From Collybiopsis luxurians FD-317 M1 (taxonomy: Eukaryota > Basidiomycota > Agaricomycetes > Agaricales > Omphalotaceae): 64,000 nucleotides of DNA. Location: the NCBI GenBank assembly GCA_000827265.1, contig KN834755.1, forward strand, positions 693,026 through 757,025, written 5' to 3'. Made by a program: the position numbers and the translations under genes. Positions 1 to 9,719 of this stretch are shown here, in pieces (within the stretch, counting starts at the first letter, position 1; every line of letters begins with the position of its first letter). Below the pieces are notes generated by a model, which saw nothing but the letters and a program-made list of their open reading frames with translations, was not told the origin of the DNA and did not search any database.

Positions 1-255
1 ATACCCAGGATACCTCGCCTGGTGAACCATCTTGGCCCTTTCTGCGGCGACTTCATACACCATCCTCTCTTCGTCTGAAAGAGATTTCCACTTGTCAGAT
101 GCAATACTTGAAAAGTTTCCCTTGATCAACTTCGGGTCCTGCCGTTGAAGCTGATAAAGGAGTTCACGCCGGAAGATGAAGAAGCTGTTCAAGGGGCGTT
201 TAACATGCACAGAGCCCGCGGAAGAACGAGAATAAGCTGGCTTCGCATTAGCCAT
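1..255 (-). CDS. HMG-box transcription factor, copy 1 (5' part only)
   Basis: This is the N-terminal 85 codons of a MATA-type HMG-box protein; the rest lies outside the window. The start is the ATG at 255-253, matching the start used in copies 2 and 3. The motif VKRPLNSFF opens the box, followed by a helix with LSDEER and VYEVAAERAK, ending at the window edge inside RYPGY. The box is a sequence-specific DNA-binding fold used by fungal mating and developmental regulators such as STE11/Prf1-like factors. No stop or frameshift is seen in the visible part. The 255 bases align closely with 10,719-10,973 and 18,359-18,613. Whether the complete gene is intact cannot be judged here. Confidence 0.85.
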   Translation of the reverse strand, partial: MANAKPAYSRSSAGSVHVKRPLNSFFIFRRELLYQLQRQDPKLIKGNFSSIASDKWKSLSDEERMVYEVAAERAKMVHQARYPGY

Positions 256-435
256 TTTAGTGACGCAGGTGGAAGGATGAATGGTGAAGGTAAAAGTGGG
301 TAGGTAAAGTCGAGGTTGAAGCTTCTCATAACCAACAAAAGTCTTCATATTACTATGGAATCAGTGGGCACAATCGGAGTCAGTGGGATCGAAAGATGAC
401 ACATTTACTTCTATTCGGAAGGACCTGATACACTG

Positions 436-605
436 ATGGACAGGAAAGAGCTCCGGAAAGCTTTCGACATCAATGTCTGGGGCAACTTTGATATGGCCAC
501 AAAATTTGTTCAACAATCAACCAAAACCGCAGCCAAGCGCCCTCTTTACCTCGTTCACGTTTCTACCGCTGTAATTCACATGTATCCCACACCCACCCAA
601 ACCGC
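436..605 (+). pseudogene. Short-chain dehydrogenase (SDR) fragment
   Basis: The open frame from 436 contains FDINVWGNF and YLVHVSTAVIHMYP, which I recognise as the central part of fungal NAD(P)-dependent short-chain dehydrogenases (the N-x-W-G helix and the strand with the catalytic serine region). Only about 55 residues are present: the Rossmann glycine motif and the YxxxK catalytic pair are missing. The fragment is absent from the matching position of HMG copies 2 and 3. It is bracketed by near-identical 11-mers (405-415 and 606-616, 10 of 11 the same). It is a captured, non-functional piece. Confidence 0.65.
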
Positions 606-2049
606 TTACTGCTATTTTGACGTAAACGAGCAAAACGTTTCTCTGGTGTTAGTGATACCTTCGATACTACACTCTGGCAAACTGCCATTTTTCCGAGACA
701 CTGGCTAAGAGACAGCAATTCAGTTGTTACATCAGTGTTTTCCGATGCTTGAAACGGCTTCTAATCTCTCCTTTTTGGTGACCATGACACTTCGGCGATG
801 ATATTCCATTCCTTCAAGTACCTGTCTACACCTGACTGGAATCACACAGTAACATCTGTCTATCTATCTATCTATAGTGCTATACCAATTCTACCTGGTA
901 TCCATACAGGTGCTTTTTGAAAAAAAAAATATTGTTTGACCGCCCTCGTGTTAAAGCATATGGTAACGAGTAGATCATCTAAAACCAACGTTGCGCGAGT
1001 GTGTGATGATACCGGTGCTTTAAGACAAGACCCCTATTACCTGAATGAAATGATGATATCATTGTTCGAAGATTCTTGATTAGTGTTCTTTCTTGCCCCA
1101 GCAGTTCAAATTCGGGATTCACTCATTGGATTGACAGCTCTAATGTGTTCAATTTGCCCTGAATTCATGAAAACCTCCATGAGCATATGCTTGAACTTTT
1201 TCAGTTCCAAGTTCTCTATATTGTCACTCGTCCTAGCCTAGACTAATTGAACAAGTGTGGTCAGTCACCATCAGCCCGATTCAAAGAGAGGGTAACTTGA
1301 ACGTGTGTTGCGAGGGTGCCGGATGATTACCTCTGATCTTAACTCGTGTGTCATCACTGCAATCGACATTGAATAAAGGTTAATATCAATATTTACTACT
1401 CATTACATTGTATATAGTTTCAGTAAATGGTTGCTTGTAGCTAAGTAATACAGGAGCGGCTTCGCAGGTCAGTTGTCAGCTTGTTCCCCATCCGCCATGA
1501 ATACCCTAAAGACAATGATGCCGGTGTCCCATCGGAGTTTTGATCTTGGACCATGCCGCGTAGTACTTTCTTCGAGAATATCAAGGTTGTCTCTGCTGTA
1601 AATTCTGAGTCTCACTCGAATTCTTGATTTGTTTGGTTCTTGGGCCCATCTTTCTCTTTTCCTTTGCTTTCTCTGAATCTATGATGTGCATTATGTAGAT
1701 CGCAGATTATTCCAACTACAACAGATGAATGGTCATTCGTTCTGAGAAGTACAAATCACTGGGATTTACTCAACTCCAATTCCTGGCCTTAACTGTATGC
1801 AAATGGACTGCGAATTGAGTCACGATGACTGGGGCCTGTCTTCAAATTCGAACAATCTCACAATCTCCCCTGTTGCATTGTGTCCTCCAGCAGTTTCTTT
1901 TTTTGTTATTCAAGAGTGGCTAGTCGTGAGGTCGGAAAATATCATATACATACCGGCCTCAACACTCCTTGCAATTACTATTAAGTGCTATGCAAGGACA
2001 TCTAATGTCAATGTGCACTGCACGGTTGACGATCAGGGAACCTCTCGAA

Positions 2050-2335
2050 GACTTAATTTCAGTTGGTTCAATTACGGTTTCCATCCCAAGTACTGGTTCG
2101 CTCACTAGCGTCGATGGTCTTGGATCAAAGTGTTCTTCTGGATCGGGTCGGTAGTGTTCCACCTACTGTCGGTGGATCAAAAGGTAATGGAACGCTTGGT
2201 GACAAGGATAGCAAGGATGAAGATTGCCGTAGCGTTGACGGGATTTCGTTACGATTATCTTATGAACATATCTCCAATGAAGATGTATTACTCTAGTTTG
2301 TTTTTCGTTCTGGGGTTTCATTATAAACAGAGGGT
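2050..2335 (+). pseudogene. Decayed 3' end of the secreted Ser/Gly-rich gene (relic R0)
   Basis: This stretch matches the last exon and 3' flank of the intact gene at 7,345-8,502. Shared pieces include ACGGTTTCCAT, CTTGGATCAAAG, the GGTGGATCAAAAGGTAATGGA block, and the GATGAAGATTGC / TTATGAACATAT end. Several indels break the frame and the 5' exons are absent. It sits in the duplicated flank of HMG copy 1 at the same place as relics R1 (12,465-12,740) and R2 (20,095-20,345). Confidence 0.65.
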
Positions 2336-4690
2336 TGTCTTGGAGTCTTTTGCAACTGTTTTAGGCGAAGAGAAAGTTAGTAGATATATTAAGAATTGAA
2401 ACAATCAATGCCTCGGCGGGACGCGTTCGCGTTTGGGACGTGATTGTGTTGGCGTACGTGAACGAACATCGAAGGAGCATTCTTCCCGTCGACATCGATA
2501 TCTGTTCCATGCCAGCAACATGCGGGCCTGACTAGCTATGTTTATGTGTCTTACCGTGAAATATCGCACGACTCCCTTTTGCTGAATAAATTGCTTGTTT
2601 CTAGTATCGATATGTCTGACTCGTGCTCCTACTACGGAATTTCCCGTAGGGGAAAGCTTTAAATTGGTGACAAGCAGAATGACGGTCCCGCTTTGAGTTC
2701 GCAGCTGGCATCGAATCGGCTGAATAGTTACAGGAATCTGGATGTCCCGGGGTTTCCGGTGTAGTGCTTTCCTTCCACAATATAGTAGGGCAAGTGTAAA
2801 ATTTAGTAAGACCTTTATTAATAAATACTATTTGTATACCTTTTCGCTCAGGCTTTTTTTTTTTCCGAGAGGGATGGATCGTGATTTGCTCATGCGACAT
2901 ACCTCAACTCTACCTTACTAAGATCCTTGGCGCTGCCTGCGGCAACAATCTCCGACTCCACGAAGTGCAAAGCGGAATAATTGATTTCACGAAGCCAGAA
3001 GGCCTCATTATCAAACAAGTTATTTCTGAATGGTAACGAATAGAGCGACATTGCTCTGGTTCAAACCATGCCGGTGTCTGGCCCGTGAATCTGATAGGTT
3101 CATTACATGAACATGTGATTTGTTGTTATTTGGGTATCAGGTAGTATCTCAAGTACAACCTACGAATCAAATAAAAAATGGGGATAAAAACTAGGGATGG
3201 AGAGGAAAGGACAGTGTCCGCGTTGTCAATTAACAATCAACTGTCCGCTGGAGTGATACAAAACACTTGCGACAAAAATAAAGTTTGATTTCTGAGCATT
3301 CAGTATTAACAGAATGGATACCCCGAGGTTCGAGCAGCAATCCGTCCATAGAGGGATGATATGTGGGCAAGAATAAACAAATCATTTACACAGAGTTTCA
3401 AGTGGGGGAGAATGTGATAACTTGAAGGGGTGAAAAGATCCACTTCAATGATGGTCTTCGGACCTGCAGCGACAGCAGACATTCAACAGAACATACTGAA
3501 CAGCGTTTTGATAGGCAGCCAACCATTCCAAAACAAATTTTTCCGGGATGGGCTGGGGCCAGGAATTGGAGCCGTGTTCCTTGCATGCGGGAGATCCTGT
3601 CAACCTTGAGCTTGTCATATTTTTGACAGCGGGAAGCATTAGAGGATGAGAAAAAGGTCGGGTCGGAACAAAACGTGACAATGGTAGACGCTAGGAATTC
3701 AGTTACGAATGCAGGACACCCTCGGAAATAAAGGATGTCTATTGTGACAAAAACATCATTGTCCAGAGAGGGGGCAATGATTGATAAATATAAAGGAAGA
3801 TGTTAAATAAAGACCTATTAGAGAACAATGAGTTAAGCAGATTAAAAACTGGAAATCATGAAATATACATTTTGCAATTGGGGAGCGAGCATCAACAGAT
3901 GCCAGCAATCCCTTGCCAAAGAGGGGATGGCCAACATATTGCAAAACACTGAGACTGTTTTTATGACAAAAGGAAAACAACCGTTCCATCTCGGAGATAT
4001 CTTCCTCAGTAGCTTGGTCTATCCCATTATTCAATAGGTACATGAAATCAAGAGTCGACATGTCCTGAAAACCATGATCATTCCTTTCAGAAGGAAAGGA
4101 TTGAAACAAGGCAGATGCAAAATGTCTGCAAATAGAATCTGCGTAAAGGAGGGGGGGGGGAAATAGTTATTGACGATGAGACGATGACCGAATCTAACTG
4201 CATCCACAGTCATCCAAAATAGCTCTTGTATAAAGTGAGGCACATTTGCCCAATGGTGTTGACAGTGTTAGTTTTAGTGGTCCAAGTGGGGAGGGAAGGC
4301 GGAGATCTCAACATGTTAATATTTAATTTTCTCAACTCAATTTTTGCAATGCCGCGCATGCAGGTGTACACCATGAAGGAACAGTATCAATAATACTATC
4401 AAATGATAACAGAGGCTCATCTTTGAAGCGAAGATTCAAGGGCAAAGGTCCAACCCAAACGCGTAAGTCGGGGAGCAGACGGAAAAGACGAGTTTTGCGA
4501 AAATTTCTTTTTCGAGAGATGGATGAGAGGAAAGAAGATTAGATAAAGGCGAGGGAAAATATTTCCTATGGTCTCGAAATTGAGTATCCTGCCTGCACAA
4601 ACTTTACAGGTTATCAATCTTATCTCGACCATATCAGGCTTATCTACCATAGCACATAAATATGAACTTGGAATTTTTTTTCGACATCCT

Positions 4691-4791
4691 CAACCCCGAA
4701 CCCTAACCATGGGGGCTCCGCCCCCAAACCCCTGTCCTAACCGCTAACCAACCCTAACCAAACCCTAACCAACCTAACCCAACCTCCCGAG
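4691..4791. repeat. Telomere-like CTAACC-rich patch with hairpin
   Basis: The patch is built from repeated CCCTAACC / CTAACCAA words, resembling the fungal telomere unit TTAGGG on the other strand. It is interrupted by a perfect small inverted repeat, GGGGGCTCCGCCCCC. A second patch of the same design lies at 14,860-14,950. It is degenerate and interstitial, so it is not a true chromosome end here. Confidence 0.6.
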
Positions 4792-5084
4792 CGCTTATCG
4801 TTATCAGTGCGAGAGCTTACATAAACTTTGTGCGGGCAGGGTTTTCCTCGAAATTTGGGCTGATAATGGCAAGAGGCAGTTCAGAATCAGATCGGGGATA
4901 CAACAAGACTCGCGTAGAAAGACCCCCCCTTCCTGATACGTTCGCTGCTTCTGGCGCTTAACTCATTTCTTGTCAACCATTTTCGTAACTGGATGCAACT
5001 TCACCGAAATGCGGTGTTGCCACGTGAGTCTGGGTAACCCCCACTTGGATAATGGCCGATCACCGCAAACACAGCCCTCCCTTC

Positions 5085-5340
5085 GGTGGGGACTGTGAGA
5101 GTGCGGAGTACAGCCATGGAGCGATAGTTGTCTCTGCCTATCTGTTTCTCCATATCTACTTGCTTCCGGGTTCATCATGATCGTCGTTTGCATTGGTGTG
5201 ATGTACAATCGAGCGATATTGCTTGCATACCCACCCATCCGGCGGACGGTGTTTCACTATCACATAGCTGAAAAGGATGTCGCTTAGTACTCCCGCCAAC
5301 TGCATTCCTTAAACCTATCTCGAAGCTCATGGTGATGCGA
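5085..5340. repeat. Duplicated segment paired with 21,205-21,545
   Basis: The text from the GTACAGCCATGGAGCGATA block through the block ending AGGTGATGCGAAGGATAT-like sequence recurs in the same order and orientation near 21,212-21,525, with small indels. This extends the left-arm segmental duplication beyond the HMG genes. No coding capacity is evident in either copy. Confidence 0.6.
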
Positions 5341-5479
5341 AGGATATTGAACTTCGGCGTATACTACAGTTGATAAATTACTAATAACCAGTCGTCACTC
5401 ATGAAGAAATAAAAACTCGTGAAGGAAAGATAGGGTGTATGCTGATCTGATTCGAGCCAACGGCCAACATATCCGTCAC

Positions 5480-6615
5480 CTACTGCTTGGCCGGGACAAA
5501 GAAAAGGTTCTACAAACCGCGAGGGTCAGTGATGAACGAAAAATAGCCATTGAGTTACGCGATGGCAGTAAGGGTGTATGGTAGAAGGGGGAATAGGAAG
5601 GAAAGAAAGACTTACCACACCCTTTTCACCGGCATGAACCTTGTCATCGACGAGTAGTTCTGGGTATGGGAAGAGAATGATTAGCGGAAATCGTCGAAGA
5701 CGGGAAGAATGAATCGAAAACCAGCAGGACGGAGTGTATCAAGGAGGGGATCATCTCCCATCGCAGACACTTACGGTTGTCAGATCCGACACCAATCGTA
5801 ACAGGAAGCCCGTTTGCAATCCCAGAAAGCATGATCTCATCCGTTCCGATGATGTAGTGCATCTGGAAGAAAAGGTCACGATACAGAGGGGGAATTGAAA
5901 CACGTCGAATCTTACCTCTATACCTTGAGCGCTCCCTGCCCCTCCGAAGCACTTGCTATTGGTTCCGTCAGAACCGCCAATTCCGAAGAGTCCGGTCTGG
6001 AGAACACAAGGACAATCAAGAAAACGCGATGAGTTTGAACGAATACAACGGACCGTCGTGCGAAGGGAAGCTTCGTTCGTGGTCTCATCGATGTGGATAT
6101 TGACTGCAAGAGCATCAGAGAGAGCGGTAGGAGATACTAGTGCTGCGCATCCGTCTTCATCGTTAAAGTTACCGACGTATCCGAGAATGTTGCCGTCCGT
6201 TAAGGAACGGAGTTGGATAAAACCTCCCTGGTCGCCCGAGTTGGCACTAACAAACGAGGGATAAACGATGCCTCGGACAGAAAAACGGGTAAAACGTACA
6301 ACGAGAACGATTTAACAAATGAACCAGAAGGTTGTGCGCGATGAGCGAGTTGTTCTGCATTGGGCGAGAGTTAGCAGATCCAAGTAAAATGAAGTCAATT
6401 GAATACTTGCGATGATGGCGACGTTTTGGGGCTTTCAAAGGAAGTCCTCTAGCGAGACGCAAAGCGTTGGTTAAACTGCGAGAAGCTTGCTGTGGAACTG
6501 GCGTGGGTCGAACTGGGGTCGGTTCGGTTGTAGAAAGTGAGCGTGCCGAGACAAAGGCGAGTAGATAGGTGAAGAGCGTGAAGAACGTAAATTTGGAGGT
6601 GTTCGTGAAGAGCAT
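5480..6615 (-). CDS. Secreted hypothetical protein of the mushroom 'ARLARGLP' type
   Basis: The best model has seven exons: 6615-6411, 6354-6317, 6227-6054, 5996-5916, 5862-5775, 5659-5616 and 5509-5480, giving 219 residues. All phases fit only if intron 1 uses a GC-AG donor (GCAAGT, 6,410-6,405). Residues 1-24 form a signal peptide with a long hydrophobic core. A Pro-rich linker and the motif TNALRLARGLP follow. This motif is seen in many secreted agaricomycete proteins of unknown function. The mature domain contains GGFIQLRSLTDG and LGYVGNFNDEDG and ends FFVPAKQ, which resembles the beta-rich domain of that family. The role is unknown. The end of exon 2 and the acceptor of exon 3 are the least certain junctions. 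Confidence 0.7.
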
Positions 6616-7212
6616 CGTAAAAAGTACTAGGAATGAACGAGTGACGACGTAACAAAAGAATGGAAGGTGGAGAAGCCCCGAGTTCAATGTGGTGGTGGTA
6701 GAAGGTTGAGAGTAGACTTGACGATGACATGCATTTTAGATTTTTTATACATGCTGCGCCGGGTGTAATTGACGTCATTTTTATAAATTCCGTCGAGGTC
6801 AAAGCGGTAAAAACATATCTTTTTATGGAAAAACTTACTTCTGGCTTAAAATAACGCTTAGAAATTTACTAGAGGCTTCTGAAAAGCTCGTCGAGAGCCA
6901 GACACACCATAGGCGAAGGTGGTTTGAAGGCCCAGACCGTCAATGACGCGTAGCGACGTCATGGGATCGAACCTCGTAGAATCTGACGGAACGATTTCTT
7001 TCCTTCAGAAAGGCTCAAAAACGCTAGTAGGGCATTTAAAAAGCCAAAAAGTCTCGTATATTCGTAGCTATCTAGCATCTTGCTCATTTCATGAAACTCT
7101 CAGTTTTTTTCGCTCGAAAATCCCCAAATTTTTCATCCAAAAACGACGGAAAACACTCGCCATCACAAAGTTTAGTCGTATTTTGGACCTTCTGCCGACG
7201 AGCCGGTCCTGG
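6616..7212. other. Intergenic region between divergent secreted-protein genes
   Basis: No gene is seen. The region separates the starts of two divergently transcribed secreted-protein genes and should hold both promoters. A/T-rich stretches occur near 6,740-6,850 and 7,000-7,150. Confidence 0.5.
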
Positions 7213-7216
7213 AGGG

Positions 7217-7223
7217 TATATAA
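7217..7223 (+). promoter_or_regulatory. TATA box of the Ser/Gly-rich gene
   Basis: TATATAA lies about 125 bases upstream of the ATG at 7,345. Pyrimidine-rich text follows up to the start codon, as is usual for highly expressed fungal genes. The position is consistent with a transcription start near 7,250. Confidence 0.55.
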
Positions 7224-7344
7224 CCCAGCGACTTTCGAGTACAGTTCCCCAGCACCCCAGTTGCATCTCTACCTCTTACCATTACCATCTCTAGACTTTT
7301 TATAGTCGCTTACACTCGTTACTTCTATACACTCTCTATTCACC

Positions 7345-8502
7345 ATGCCGCGCTACGCCAAGACCATCCCTGTCGCTATCGCTATCCAGCTCCTCGTTAA
7401 CCTCAACGTCGTGTTCGCTAGTCCCATCTCTCAGACATCGCCATTCCCAACCTCTGTTCACACGCCTCGCTCTGTTCAACAACTTCAATCGGGCGCGTCC
7501 TCTGCAGAAACTAGTGTTCAGCAAACCGCAGCGAGTCTGAATAGCCACAAGGTAAGGGCTCCTGTTGTCGTCCTCCGCAGTGCTGACATGGCGGTTTAGT
7601 GCCCCCAACTTTGCATCCTTGACGGCCAGAACCTCTGCGACGCTCTCGAGAAGTCTGAGAAATGCCCCACTAATATTCCTGTGGAACAGTGGAATGATTG
7701 CAAGAATGCCCTTGTAGGTGTTGTTCTTAGTGTCTTTGATACAATGTTACTGACGCTTTCATAGTCTTCTCAGCTAGGTGGCTTTACCGGTGATCTGCCT
7801 GCAAATGCTCCTTCGAAGGGATCCGAATCTAGCGTTGTTCCTGAGTCTGGCAAGGCCGGCCCGACTGGTGCATCCTCCGGCGGCTCGGTTAGTGTCGACG
7901 CTGGCTCTGACAAGCCCAGTGCCAGCGGCTTCCAAGCAGGTGGTCCTTCCAAGGGTTCTGACCCTAGCTCCGTTGGCGTCAGCCTTGGATCTAGTAAGTC
8001 CAGTCAGACTGGTGCCTCCTCCGGCGGCTCGGTTACTGTCGACGCTGGCCCTGACAAGCCCAGTGACGGCGGCTTCCAAGCAGGTGGTCCTTCCAAGGGT
8101 TCTGACCCCAGCTCCGTTGGCGTTAGCCCTGGTGCCTCTGTCGGCCTCGGCAAAAGCAGCAATATCGAACATCCCTCTGTACCTAATTCTGGCGGCGCCG
8201 CTCGTCCTACTGACTCGAACCGCATCGGCTCCACTTCTGTGTCCATTCCCGACAGCGGCCAAGCTTCTTCCGGCGCAATTCCTTCAGGCTCAATTTCTCT
8301 CGGCTCTACCACGGTTTCCATTCCGAGTACTGATGTACCCGGTGGCGTCGACGATCTTGGATCAAAGGGTTCTTCTTCTGGATCTGGTGTTTTCAGTATT
8401 GTCTCGCCTACCCTCGGTGGTGAATCAAAGGGTAATGGAGCTCCTGGCAACAACGGTGGCGAAGGTGGAGGTTGCGGTTGTGGTGATGAGATTCCGATAT
8501 GA
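7345..8502 (+). CDS. Secreted Ser/Gly-rich repeat protein
   Basis: Three exons (7345-7551, 7600-7713, 7765-8502) join in phase 0 to give 352 residues. A signal peptide (hydrophobic core AIAIQLLVNLNVVFA) is followed by a Ser/Gln-rich stretch. Exon 2 encodes a short cysteine module (CPQLC, C, C, C spaced over 35 residues). Exon 3 encodes a low-complexity Ser/Gly/Pro region with two near-identical 48-residue tandem repeats (starting near TGASSGGSV). The C-terminus ends with CGCGDEIPI. It looks like a cell-wall or secreted structural protein and no catalytic motif is seen. The family is not recognised. Decayed copies of its 3' end lie at 2,050, 12,465, 13,565 and 20,095, always in DNA duplicated with the HMG genes. 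Confidence 0.75.
7864..8148 (+). repeat. Two 144-bp tandem repeats inside the Ser/Gly-rich gene
   Basis: The block starting ACTGGTGCATCCTCCGGCGG at 7,864 recurs at 8,008 as ACTGGTGCCTCCTCCGGCGG, a period of 144 bases (48 codons). It includes the shared piece TTCCAAGCAGGTGGTCCTTC. Differences are few and mostly silent, which suggests a recent internal duplication or gene conversion. Confidence 0.8.
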
Positions 8503-9719
8503 TTATTTTATGAAACGTATGTACAACGAAGAAGATGTACTTTTGTTAGTCCTTTCTTTTCCTTCTGGGGTTTATGTATAAACAGAGGGTTTTTGACGTC
8601 TACGCCAGGTGAAATGTGAGTTCAGAGAGTACGTAGTCAATTGGTCGTTTAAGACCCCATTAAAGAAGGCCGGAAACATGAATCCTTCCTAAAAAGGTTA
8701 TCCGCACGTATTGTATACCTCAAAAATTCATGGTTGCGATATCAGGAGGCCTTCGGCCCTCCTCGCACTCGGGATGAGCCAAAACATACGGCTTGGAATG
8801 CCGGTAATCAACTTTCACCTGAACCTTGCCGCAACGGAGGGCAACAAGGATTAATTTTCAAGCACATATCGGGACTACCGTTTCTCGATGTTTTTGTATG
8901 ACTATGTACCAGCAGACATGAAAAGCCCCATTGCGACTTTTATTGGGAGGTTTTTTCTTGAGAAGCCGTCTTTACGCCGAGGCATTGGCCTAGCTCTTGT
9001 CCAGCATAAATGAGAGGCCATGGTCCTCAGAAGACGACAAGTCACCCCAACGGACCTCTAGTGCGGAAACTCGTTGAATCATGTCTCAGCCAGTCACAAA
9101 AGAAAAAAGCTATACAAAATTGAAGCAAATCACCTGTCACTTGCGCACCGTTTTTGTTGATAAATATTTAACTTGATTACGCTTCTCCGCCTACTTTTTT
9201 TTTTGATCACGTAAGATAGGATGGAGAAGAGACTAATCGACTCTCCTTGAAGGTTTGGATTCTCCCCTCGAGTAGGCAGAATCTATTATCTGACAGAGAG
9301 AAGATGATTTAAGTCGGTCAAATCATAGAACGATGAGATAGTGCGAAAAAAATGGGTCGTTCTCCTACTATCAAAGCTATGGAATATGGGACTTGAGTAT
9401 ATCGAATGTGGAGCCGTATGTAAACCTAACCCATAGCTTGTAACATTACACTGATGAATCACAGTAACGGTGCTAAAAGGACTTGTCGAAAGAACTGGCT
9501 TAAAGGAGGGATTGATTCAAAAGAACCTAAGATACGAGTACATGCTGCTGTCCTTATATAGTCCAGATTCCATAAGTGGGCTTAAGATAGCATAGGTACG
9601 AGCATAAGGAATGGGCTGGATAAGATCGAGATAAGATAGGATTGAAATGGGCGCAACCGTTACACTGCTGCGTGATATCTATCTATTGAACTGCGGGGTA
9701 TATTATATATATATAACCA
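8503..9719. repeat. Duplicated 3' flank between Ser/Gly-rich gene and HMG copy 2
   Basis: The flank recurs at about 13,590-14,800 in the same order. Shared pieces include GAGTACGTAGTC, CCTCGAGTAGGCAGAATC, the ATGAGAGGCCATGGTCCTC block and GAACTGGCTTAAAG. No gene is seen. The duplication therefore includes the 3' side of the Ser/Gly-rich gene as well as the HMG gene. Confidence 0.7.

Larger units (their letters stand above)
256..2925. repeat. Duplicated upstream flank of HMG copy 1 (unit 0)
   Basis: The DNA upstream of HMG copy 1 matches the DNA upstream of copies 2 (10,974-13,400) and 3 (18,614-20,890) almost end to end. Shared landmarks include the block just upstream of the start codon, the AATAAAG-TTAATATCAATATTTACT block near 1,373, and the ACATACCTCAACTCTACC block near 2,900. 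It is mostly non-coding. It carries a private insertion at about 405-616 and a decayed gene fragment at 2,050-2,335. A CTAT microsatellite lies near 862-875. Confidence 0.8.
2926..5440. other. Stretch without a confident gene
   Basis: No complete gene is recognised. Minus-strand frames at 3,445-3,681 (with FVLEWLAAYQNAV) and 3,756-4,109 (with LDFMYLLNNGID) look like remnants of one or more spliced genes, but I cannot join them or name the family. A run of ten G residues lies near 4,151-4,160. The section also contains a CTAACC-rich patch (4,691-4,791) and a duplicated piece (5,085-5,340), listed separately. Confidence 0.5.

Noticed and set aside
1797..2108. Short frame starting MQMDCELSHDDW and its relatives at 12,150 and 19,854
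   Set aside because: The frames are conserved only as duplicated DNA. Each copy has different breaks and no splice model links them to a protein.
8004..8453. 149-codon minus-strand frame across the Ser/Gly-rich gene
   Set aside because: It arises from the repetitive, codon-biased exon on the other strand. The plus-strand model has a signal peptide, phased introns and a TATA box.
7778..8581. 267-codon plus-strand frame overlapping the Ser/Gly-rich gene
   Set aside because: It is an out-of-frame reading of exon 3. The spliced model in the other frame joins with exons 1 and 2 and ends at the cysteine-rich tail.
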